Source: Sandaracinaceae bacterium
GTDB lineage: Bacteria; Myxococcota_A; Polyangia; Polyangiales; Sandaracinaceae
Length of the DNA: 40,544 bases
NCBI GenBank assembly: GCA_019637095.1
Contig: JAHBWG010000083.1
Span: 1 to 40,544 of the forward strand
Direction: 5' to 3'
Shown: in pieces, positions 30,851 through 37,803 of the stretch
Numbering within the stretch: position 1 is the first letter of the stretch
Layout of the letters: each line of letters begins with the position of its first letter
Position numbers and translations under genes: made by a program
Notes under the pieces: generated by a model
What the model saw: the letters and a program-made list of their open reading frames with translations, nothing else
Told to the model about the DNA's origin: nothing
Databases searched by the model: none

Positions 30851-31332
30851 GACGGGTCCACCTTGAGCCACATCGCGGTCTGGTCGCCGAAGTACACCTC
30901 GCGGCCCGCCTGGGTGAACTCGAGGTCGTAGCGCGCCATGATCGTCTTCTCGCGCCGGCGCACGTACGTCGCGGTGCAGGCGATCTCGATCGGCTCGCCG
31001 GGCGGCGCGAGGTTCTTGAAGCGCCCCCGGTGGATCGCGCCGCCGTAGCCGACCCAGCCCTCGCTGTGGCGCAGCCCGAGCACGTAGTACGCGTGCACCA
31101 TCCCGGCGACGCCGGTCATGTGGATCATCAGCCCGCCCGAGACGTGGCGCGGGTGAAGGACCGGGTGCACGCGCTGCGCGTTCGTCAGCGGGAGGCCGTC
31201 GTGTGTGGGCATCCTCACGCGAATGCGGCTCGCGTCGACGTCCACGTCGAGGATCTCGTCGATCAACAAGCCCTCGGGGAGATAGAAACACTCCTTCAGG
31301 AACTCGGGGTCCAGCGGCATCGGCGCGTCCAT
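30847..31332 (-). CDS. Hotdog-fold thioesterase/dehydratase-like protein
   Basis: A protein of about 161 residues that looks like a single hotdog domain: a central helix region HVSGGLMIHMTGVAGMVHAYYV, a GYGGAIHRGRFKNLAPPG turn with the strand pattern of FabZ-like and thioesterase-like proteins, and VYFGDQTAMWLKV at the end. His in HPRHVSGG may be catalytic, but I cannot assign dehydratase or thioesterase activity. Start choice: ATG at 31332 is used; ATG at 31320 is equally possible, and a TTG further upstream is unlikely. It overlaps yjbQ by 4 nt and diverges from the formate dehydrogenase genes. Confidence 0.75.
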   Translation of the reverse strand: MDAPMPLDPEFLKECFYLPEGLLIDEILDVDVDASRIRVRMPTHDGLPLTNAQRVHPVLHPRHVSGGLMIHMTGVAGMVHAYYVLGLRHSEGWVGYGGAIHRGRFKNLAPPGEPIEIACTATYVRRREKTIMARYDLEFTQAGREVYFGDQTAMWLKVDPS

Positions 31333-31412
31333 AGCCGATATGGCGCTTCCTTGCAGCAAGGCTCCGCGTCCCCGAACATGAGATCGACGCGCCGAGGCGC
31401 GGGGGAACGCCG

Positions 31413-33173
31413 ATGTCCGCCAACCTGATCGCCCTGCAGAACCGCTTCCTCGGCCGAGGAGAGACGGTCTACGACCGGCTCGCCCGGCTCGCGGAGGAGA
31501 GGGGCGCGCTCACGGACGAGGATCTCCTCGCGCTCGCGACGGAGCTCGAGCTGCCGCCCGCGCACGTGCGCTCGGTCGCGAAGTTCTACGACGAGCTGCG
31601 GCGCGCCGAGCCTGCGCAGCGTCTCTTGCGGGTGTGCAACGGCGAGGCGTGCGCGGTGCGCGGCGCGGCGGCGTGCCACGACCGGCTCGAGGGCGCGCTC
31701 CGCGCCCGCGAGGGCGTGCGCGTCGAGGAGGTCACGTGCCTCGGCTACTGCGGCTCGGGCCCGAACGCGATGCTCGTCGAGGGCCACGCGCGGCGGCCGT
31801 TCTCGCTCGCCGGCGGCGGGCTCGAGGCGGCGCTCGCCGCGCTGTCCGAGGGCGCGCCGTTCGCGCCCGACGAGCCCGTCAACGCCGTGCACCCGCCGCG
31901 GACCGCGCGAGCGAACGTGCTGCTCTCGCGCTTCGGCGCCGACTTCGCCGGCCTCGCGCACGCCCGCGCCTGCGGCGTCTACGCGTCGCTCGCCCGCGCG
32001 CTCGAGGGCGCGCCCGAGCGCGTGATCGAAGAGGTGAAGGCCAGCAAGCTCCGCGGGCGCGGCGGCGCGGGCTTCCCCGCGGGCCTCAAGCTCGCCACCG
32101 TGCGCGGCGCGCCGAGCGCACGCGGCGACAAGTACGTCGTCGTCAACGCGGACGAGGGCGACGCGGGCGCGTTCATCGACAAGGAGCTGCTCGAGCAGGC
32201 GCCGCACACCGTGCTCGAGGGCACGCTGCTCGCCGCCTACGCGGTCGGCGCGACCGAGGGGTACGTGTACCTGCGCGGCGAGTACCCGCGCGCGATCGCG
32301 ATCTGGAAGCACGCCCTCGCCGAGGCGCGCGCGGCGGGCATCCTGGGCCCCTCCGTGCTCGGGAGCGGCTTCTCGTTCGACGTGAAGCTCGTCGAGGGGC
32401 ACGGCGCGTACATCTGCGGCGAGGAGACCTCGCTCCTGCGCAGCCTCGAGGGCGTCCCCGCGCAGGTCTCGCCCAAGCCGCCCTTCCCCGCGATCGCGGG
32501 CCTGCGCGGCGCGCCGACCGTCGTGAACAACGTCGAGACGCTCGCCGCGCTGCCGTGGATCGTCGAGCACGGCGGCGACGCGTACGCCGCGCTCGGCCGC
32601 GGGGAGAGCCGCGGCACCAAGCTCCTGAGCGTGAGCGGCCACGTGCGCGCGCCGGGCCTCTTCGAGGTCGAGCTCGGCGTCCCGCTGCGCGAGGTGATCT
32701 TCGAGCTCGCGGGCGGCATCCCGGACGAGCGGGCGTTCAAGGCCGCGCAGATCGGCGGCCCGCTCGGCGGCATCCTCGGCCCCGCGGAGCTCGACACGCC
32801 GCTCACGTTCGAGGACCTCGCGCGCGCCGGCGGCATGCTCGGCCACGCGGGCATCGTCGTGTTCGACGAGACGGTGGATCTCGTGCGCATCGGCCGAGGC
32901 CTCGTGAAGTTCTGCGCCGTCGAGTCCTGCGGCAAGTGCTTCCCGTGCCGCATCGGCTCGGTCCGCGCGACCGAGCTCTTCGACAAGATCCTCGACGGCC
33001 GCGGCACGCAGGCGGACCTCGAGGTGCTCGGCGAGCTCAACGAGGCGATGCGCGTCGGCTCGCTCTGCGCGCTCGGCGGCGGCATCCCGATCCCCGTCGA
33101 GAACCTGCTCACCCGCTTCGTGGGCGAGCTCGACAAGTACGTCCCCGGCGCGAGGGCGCCGCGGGTGGTGTGA
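31413..33173 (+). CDS. fdsB: NAD-dependent formate dehydrogenase, fused gamma-beta subunit (FdsG-FdsB)
   Basis: A 586-residue diaphorase subunit. Residues about 1-150 are a NuoE/FdsG-type thioredoxin-fold 2Fe-2S domain with Cys75, Cys80, Cys109 and Cys113. The rest is NuoF/FdsB-like: GRGGAGFPAGLK (NADH site), GEETSLLRSLEG (FMN site) and a 4Fe-4S cluster from ESCGKCFPC (Cys506, 509, 512) plus Cys552. It passes electrons from the catalytic subunit to NAD+. In Fds enzymes of Cupriavidus and Rhodobacter these are two separate proteins; here they are one. The ATG at 31413 has GGGGGAA as a ribosome binding site and a longer leader than most genes here. fdsA follows after 13 nt. Confidence 0.94.
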   Translation: MSANLIALQNRFLGRGETVYDRLARLAEERGALTDEDLLALATELELPPAHVRSVAKFYDELRRAEPAQRLLRVCNGEACAVRGAAACHDRLEGALRAREGVRVEEVTCLGYCGSGPNAMLVEGHARRPFSLAGGGLEAALAALSEGAPFAPDEPVNAVHPPRTARANVLLSRFGADFAGLAHARACGVYASLARALEGAPERVIEEVKASKLRGRGGAGFPAGLKLATVRGAPSARGDKYVVVNADEGDAGAFIDKELLEQAPHTVLEGTLLAAYAVGATEGYVYLRGEYPRAIAIWKHALAEARAAGILGPSVLGSGFSFDVKLVEGHGAYICGEETSLLRSLEGVPAQVSPKPPFPAIAGLRGAPTVVNNVETLAALPWIVEHGGDAYAALGRGESRGTKLLSVSGHVRAPGLFEVELGVPLREVIFELAGGIPDERAFKAAQIGGPLGGILGPAELDTPLTFEDLARAGGMLGHAGIVVFDETVDLVRIGRGLVKFCAVESCGKCFPCRIGSVRATELFDKILDGRGTQADLEVLGELNEAMRVGSLCALGGGIPIPVENLLTRFVGELDKYVPGARAPRVV

Positions 33174-33186
33174 GAGGGCCCCTCTG

Positions 33187-35889
33187 ATGAAGAAGCTCAT
33201 CGTCGATGGCATCGAGGTCGAGGTCGAGGACGGCGCGACGCTGCTCGACGCGGCGCGCGCGGCCGGCGCCTACGTGCCCACGCTCTGCGACAGCGCCGCG
33301 CTCGAGCCCTACGGCGCGTGCCGCATGTGCCTCGTCGAGGTCGACGGCCAGAAGCCGCGCGCCTCGTGCCACACGCCGGCCGAGGCGGGCATGCGCGTGT
33401 CGACGAGCTCGGAGCGGCTCGACCGCGTGCGCAAGACGATCGTCGAGATGGTCGTGAGCGACCACCCGCTCGACTGCCTCGGCTGCGCCGCCAACAACCG
33501 CTGCGAGCTCCAGAGCGTCGCCGCGAAGGTCGGGTTCCGCGAGGTGCGCTACGAGCCGGTGGCGACGCACTCACCGCCGCGCGACTTCTCGCACCCGTTC
33601 CTCAAGCTCGACATGGACAAGTGCATCGCGTGCGCGCGCTGCGTGCGCGTCTGCGACGAGCTGCAGGGCTCGTTCATCCTCGGCATGGCCGGGCGCGGCT
33701 TCGAGATGAAGGTCATCGCCGGCAACGACACCGGCTTCGAGGAGGCGGACTGCCGCAGCTGCGGCGCCTGCGCGATCGAGTGCCCGGTCGGCGCGATCAT
33801 GGACCGCGCGGTCGTCGAGGACGGGCTGCCCGACGAGATCGTCAACACGACGTGCGCGTACTGCGGCGTCGGCTGCTCGCTCGACGTCCACGTCAAGGGC
33901 GCGCGCGTCACGATGATCCAGCCGAGCCCGAAGGGCTCCGCCAACCGCGGCCACGCGTGCGTGAAGGGCCGCTTCGCGCACGAGTACGCGGGCGCGAAGG
34001 ACCGCCTGAGCGCGCCGCTCATCCGCAACGACGACGGCACCTTCCGCGAGGCGAGCTGGGACGAGGCGCTCGACCTCGTGGCCCGCCGGCTCGGCGAGAT
34101 CCGCAGCGCCCACGGGCCGGGCGCGTTCGCCGCCATCTCGAGCTCGCGCTGCACGAACGAGGAGAACTACCTCGCGCAGAAGTTCACGCGCGTCGTGATG
34201 GGCACCAACAGCATCGACAACTGCTCGCGCGTCTGCCACAGCCCGAGCGCGTTCGGCCTCCAGAAGTCGCTCGGCACCGGCGCGGGCACCAACAGCTTCG
34301 AGGACATCGAGCACACGAAGTGTGTCCTCCTGGTCGGCGCCAACCCGACGGAAGCGCACCCGGTCTACGGCGCGCGCATCAAGCAAGCGGTGTTGCGCGG
34401 TGCCAAGCTCATCGTGCTCGACCCGCGCACGACCGAGCTCGCCAAGCTCGCGGACCTGCACCTCACGCTCGACCCCGGCAGCAACGTCGCCGTCGTCAAC
34501 GCGATGCAGCACGTCGTCGTGAAGGAGGGCCTCCTCGACGAGGCGTTCATCGCCGCGCACACCGAGGGCTGGGACGAGTACCGCGCGAGCCTCGACGCGT
34601 TCACGCCCGAGTGGGCCGAGTCGATCTCGCGCGTCCCCGCCGACCTCATCCGCGCCGCCGCGCGGATGTACGCGACGTCGGGCACCGCGCTCATCCTCTG
34701 GGGCCTCGGCGTCACCGAGGCCGCGCACGGCACCAACACCGTCTTCGGCCTCATCGACCTCGCCCTGATGACCGGGAACATGGGGCGCCTGGGCACCGGC
34801 ACCAACCCGATCCGCGGCCAGAACAACGTCCAGGGCGCCTCCGACGTCGGCGCGCTCCCCAACGTCTTCTCCGACTACCGCCCGGTCGGCGACCCCATCG
34901 CGCGCGAAGAGCACCGCGCGATCTGGGGCGTCGAGCCGCCGAGCGACAAGGGCCTCACCATCCCCGACATGTTCGACGCCGCGCACGAGGGCCGCCTCAA
35001 GGCGATGTGGATCACCGCCGAGGACGTCGCGCAGTCGGATCCGAACACCGAGCACGTCGTCGGCGCGCTCGAGCGGCTCGACTTCCTCGTCGTGCAGGAG
35101 ATCTTCATGAGCGAGACGGCCAAGCTCGCGCACGTCGTCTTGCCGGGGGCCTCTTTCCTCGAGAAGGACGGCACGTTCGTCAACAGCGACCGCCGCATCC
35201 AGCGCGTGCGCCGCGCGATCCCCGTCCGAGGCGGCGCCAAGCGCGACCTCGACATCTACCCGCTCGTCGCCGAGCGCATGGGCGTGGACCTCGGCTTCGG
35301 CAGCCCGCCCGACCCCGCGAAGGTGATGGACGAGATCGCCGCGCTCTCGCCGCTCTGGCGCGGCGTCTCCTACGCGCGGCTCGAAGGCGACGGCGCGTTC
35401 CTCCAGTGGCCGTGCCGGAGCGCCGACGACCCCGGCACCGCGATCGTCCACGAGGGTGGCGCGTTCCTGTCCGGCAAGGCCCGCTTCCGCGCCGTCCCGT
35501 GGCAGGAGCCCGGCGAGACGCCCGACGACGAGTTCCCGCTCTACCTCACCACCGGCCGCCAGCTCTTCCACTACAACGTCGGCACCCAGACCCGCCGCAC
35601 CAAGGTCATGGAGCTCGACCGCGCGCAGGGCGAGCGCGTCCGCATCCACCCCAAGGACGCGCGCCGCCTCGCGATCGCCGACGGAGAGCGCGTCCGCGTC
35701 GTCTCGCGCCGCGGCCACGTCGACGTCGAGGCGCAGGTCACCCGCGCCACCAAGCCCGGCACCGTCTTCATGACGTTCCACTTCCCCGAGACGCGCACCA
35801 ACCTCCTGCTCAGCAGCGCGGCCGACGAGCACACCCAGTGCCCCGAGTACAAGGTCTCCGCCGTCCGCCTCGAGAAGATGGCGAGCTGA
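33187..35889 (+). CDS. fdsA: NAD-dependent formate dehydrogenase, catalytic alpha subunit (FdsA-like)
   Basis: A 900-residue molybdenum/tungsten bis-MGD enzyme that oxidises formate to CO2. Seen in order: N-terminal 2Fe-2S (Cys34, 45, 48, 61); a His-ligated 4Fe-4S (His93, Cys97, Cys100, Cys106); two 4Fe-4S ferredoxin motifs (CIACARCVRVC and CRSCGACAIECP); CAYCGVGC at about 228-235; and the pterin domains. The metal ligand is Cys350, followed by His351, in SRVCHSPS, so it is the Cys rather than selenocysteine type. The C-terminal MopB-type beta-barrel starts near 780 (LYLTTGRQLFHYNVG). No Tat signal, so the complex is cytosolic. Chaperones FdsC/FdhD and FdsD are not in the window. Confidence 0.96.
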   Translation: MKKLIVDGIEVEVEDGATLLDAARAAGAYVPTLCDSAALEPYGACRMCLVEVDGQKPRASCHTPAEAGMRVSTSSERLDRVRKTIVEMVVSDHPLDCLGCAANNRCELQSVAAKVGFREVRYEPVATHSPPRDFSHPFLKLDMDKCIACARCVRVCDELQGSFILGMAGRGFEMKVIAGNDTGFEEADCRSCGACAIECPVGAIMDRAVVEDGLPDEIVNTTCAYCGVGCSLDVHVKGARVTMIQPSPKGSANRGHACVKGRFAHEYAGAKDRLSAPLIRNDDGTFREASWDEALDLVARRLGEIRSAHGPGAFAAISSSRCTNEENYLAQKFTRVVMGTNSIDNCSRVCHSPSAFGLQKSLGTGAGTNSFEDIEHTKCVLLVGANPTEAHPVYGARIKQAVLRGAKLIVLDPRTTELAKLADLHLTLDPGSNVAVVNAMQHVVVKEGLLDEAFIAAHTEGWDEYRASLDAFTPEWAESISRVPADLIRAAARMYATSGTALILWGLGVTEAAHGTNTVFGLIDLALMTGNMGRLGTGTNPIRGQNNVQGASDVGALPNVFSDYRPVGDPIAREEHRAIWGVEPPSDKGLTIPDMFDAAHEGRLKAMWITAEDVAQSDPNTEHVVGALERLDFLVVQEIFMSETAKLAHVVLPGASFLEKDGTFVNSDRRIQRVRRAIPVRGGAKRDLDIYPLVAERMGVDLGFGSPPDPAKVMDEIAALSPLWRGVSYARLEGDGAFLQWPCRSADDPGTAIVHEGGAFLSGKARFRAVPWQEPGETPDDEFPLYLTTGRQLFHYNVGTQTRRTKVMELDRAQGERVRIHPKDARRLAIADGERVRVVSRRGHVDVEAQVTRATKPGTVFMTFHFPETRTNLLLSSAADEHTQCPEYKVSAVRLEKMAS

Positions 35890-35933
35890 GCCACCGCCTT
35901 CGGGGTCTCATCGCGGAGGGCCGCGGCCGAATC

Positions 35934-35960
35934 GGCGGGCGTCGGTTGGCTATGCCCGCC
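35934..35960 (+). terminator. Possible terminator hairpin after fdsA
   Basis: GGCGGGC (35934-35940) pairs with GCCCGCC (35954-35960) across a 13-nt loop, 45 nt past the fdsA stop. No T run follows. The rest of the 298-bp gap 35890-36187 shows no coding region that I can support, and it is less GC-extreme than the genes around it. Confidence 0.3.
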
Positions 35961-36175
35961 GCGACGCCAGGTCCGCGCCGCTCGCCTCCCCGCGCACGTT
36001 CTCCGTCGGCGCAGGCGCGAGAGCGCGGCTCTTCTGAGAGTCCGAGCGCATCGGTGTAGGTCACCGGTTGCCGAGCGAAAGTCGAGGGAGACGGGCAGAG
36101 CGTGAGTCGGCGAGGACGCTCGATGGACCGACGGTGCTCGGGCGGGAGAGGCTGACGTCCCGTCCGCGCGAGCGC

Positions 36176-36181
36176 TACTCT
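36176..36181 (+). promoter_or_regulatory. Candidate -10 element (TACTCT)
   Basis: TACTCT ends 6 nt before the ATG at 36188, consistent with a leaderless transcript. Confidence 0.4.
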
Positions 36182-36187
36182 CTGGCG

Positions 36188-37297
36188 ATGACTCGAGCGA
36201 CACGCGCGTTCCTCGTGCTCCTCGCGAGCGTGGCGAGCACCGCTTGCGATGGGAGCGATCCCGACGACGCGGGGGTCGCAGGCGGGCGGGACGCGGGCGC
36301 GCTGGACGCCGGCGCCGGCGACGCGGGCGCGCTCGACGCCGGACCGCGGGCGGACGCCGGCCCACGACCCGACGCCGGGCCAGCGCCGAGCGGGACGCTC
36401 GCCGCGCGCTATCCGCGCGACGAGGGGATCGCGAGCGATCCCGCGGTCCTGTGGCACGAGGGGTTCGAGCAGACGAGCGTCGCCGCGCTCGCGATGCGTT
36501 ACGAGTCGTCGCGCACCGACGGTATGACGCTCGCGGCGGACCGGCCCGCGGCCAGCCCCGGCGCGCAGTCGGTGCGCATGACCGCGGGTGGCGCCGCCGG
36601 GGACTCGACGGATCTCTACAAGCTCCTGCCCGGGGACGGATACGAGCAGCTCTACGTGCGCTGGTACGTGCGGCACGAGACGGGCGCGTCCTATCATCAC
36701 AGCGGCGCGCGCTTCGGCGCCTACAACCCGCCTTCGCGCTGGCCCCAAGGAGGCGCGGGGCTACGCCCGCGCGGGGACGACAGCCTCAGCGTCGCGTTCG
36801 AGCCCATCGGCGAGGGCCGCATGGACTTCTACAACTACTGGATGCGCATGCGCTCGTGGATGGCCGAGCCGATGGAGGTGCCCGGCGCGTACTACGGCAA
36901 CACGCTCGTGCACCGCGGCGAGGTCGCGACGCGGCCGGGCACCTGGCAATGCATCGAGACGATGGCGCGGCTCAACGAGCCCGGCTCGGCGCGCGATGGA
37001 GAGCTCGCGCTCTGGATCGACGACCGGCTCGTCTACCACTACACCGAGGACGGCCCGCGCGGATACTGGGTGCGAGACAAGTTCTGTCCCTCGGACGCGG
37101 ACGCGGACTCGTGCGTGCCCTACGCGCCGCCGCCCGCCGAGCGGATGAGCGACGTCCTCGACCTCACCTGGCGGAGCGCGGAGGCGCTGCGCCTCAACTA
37201 CCTGTGGCTCCTCAACTACGTCAGCTCCGGCGAAGGCACGCTCTCGTACGATGACGTCGTCGTCGCCACCGCGCGCGTCGGGTGCATCCAACCGTAG
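36188..37297 (+). CDS. DAG-linker lipoprotein with polysaccharide-lyase-like beta-sandwich
   Basis: A 369-residue lipoprotein: signal with lipobox STAC (Cys20), then a low-complexity Asp-Ala-Gly linker (about 26-65; DAGALDAGAGDAGALDAG), then a globular domain at about 75-369. That domain has alternating strands with YEQLYVRWYVRHETG, a conserved YYGNTLVHRGEV, WQCIETMARLNEPG, and DGELALWIDDRLVYHY. These patterns resemble the jelly-roll fold of polysaccharide lyases (PL14/PL20-like) and laminin-G-type domains. Two cysteines late in the domain (KFCPSDADADSC) could form a disulfide. A role in binding or cutting a polysaccharide outside the cell is inference. ATG at 36188, TACTCT 6 nt upstream. Confidence 0.75.
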   Translation: MTRATRAFLVLLASVASTACDGSDPDDAGVAGGRDAGALDAGAGDAGALDAGPRADAGPRPDAGPAPSGTLAARYPRDEGIASDPAVLWHEGFEQTSVAALAMRYESSRTDGMTLAADRPAASPGAQSVRMTAGGAAGDSTDLYKLLPGDGYEQLYVRWYVRHETGASYHHSGARFGAYNPPSRWPQGGAGLRPRGDDSLSVAFEPIGEGRMDFYNYWMRMRSWMAEPMEVPGAYYGNTLVHRGEVATRPGTWQCIETMARLNEPGSARDGELALWIDDRLVYHYTEDGPRGYWVRDKFCPSDADADSCVPYAPPPAERMSDVLDLTWRSAEALRLNYLWLLNYVSSGEGTLSYDDVVVATARVGCIQP

Positions 37298-37316
37298 TGA
37301 CGAGCCGGCTCTCGGA

Positions 37317-37778
37317 TCACGGGGTCACCGCGTCGGCGATGGCGCAGAGCCAGAACCGGCGCGGGTAGGCGCGGCGGTCCGCACAGCTCGTGAAGTCGCT
37401 CCCCGCCTCGTAGCGCGTCCTCGTCACCGCTCGCGTCGCGGGATCGACCTCCACGGTGCACTGCTGCCAGCGCGCCGCGCCGCTGCGTACGAAGAACGTG
37501 TGCGATCGGGGTCGCGGGTCCGCCTCGTACCAGGTCGTGCCGGAGGACCGGACGCCGACGCGGGCGAACGCGGCGTCGGCCTCCGCCCAGGGCGTGCCCA
37601 CCGCGAGCGCCGCGCACGCCTCCGCGAACGGGCGCTGGCGCCCGGCGACTGCGAGCCGGACCGCGACGTAGCCGAGCACGGCGCTCGACGCGATCACCGC
37701 GAGCGCGATCCCGATCACGCGACGTGTCTTGGCCCGGCTCACCGCGCGAGCTTCGCCCGCGGACGCTCCGCACGTCAC
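37317..37778 (-). CDS. Small single-TM protein of unknown function
   Basis: A 153-residue protein with a positively charged N terminus (SRAKTRR), one TM helix (VIGIALAVIASSAVLGYVAVRL, cut here at its core) and an exported domain of about 110 residues with four cysteines (in ACAAL, QCTVE, SCADR, LCAIA) that may form disulfides. The GTG at 37778 is preferred because GAGGT lies 5 nt upstream; a second GTG at 37742 lacks a binding site. It starts 25 nt after the P-type ATPase stop on the same strand, so it is probably in the same operon, but nothing in its sequence suggests a transport subunit. Confidence 0.65.
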   Translation of the reverse strand: MTCGASAGEARAVSRAKTRRVIGIALAVIASSAVLGYVAVRLAVAGRQRPFAEACAALAVGTPWAEADAAFARVGVRSSGTTWYEADPRPRSHTFFVRSGAARWQQCTVEVDPATRAVTRTRYEAGSDFTSCADRRAYPRRFWLCAIADAVTP

Positions 37779-37803
37779 GCTCGACCTCGCCGCGCTCGAC
37801 GCG

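Noticed and set aside
35890-36187. Search for a small gene, tRNA or riboswitch in the 298-bp gap after fdsA
   Set aside because: No tRNA-like cloverleaf, no frame with codon bias or a start context; only a weak hairpin was kept.
37302-37311. GAGCCGGCTC palindrome between convergent stops as an operator
   Set aside because: A 10-nt palindrome is expected by chance in DNA this GC-rich and it lies past gene ends, not near a promoter.
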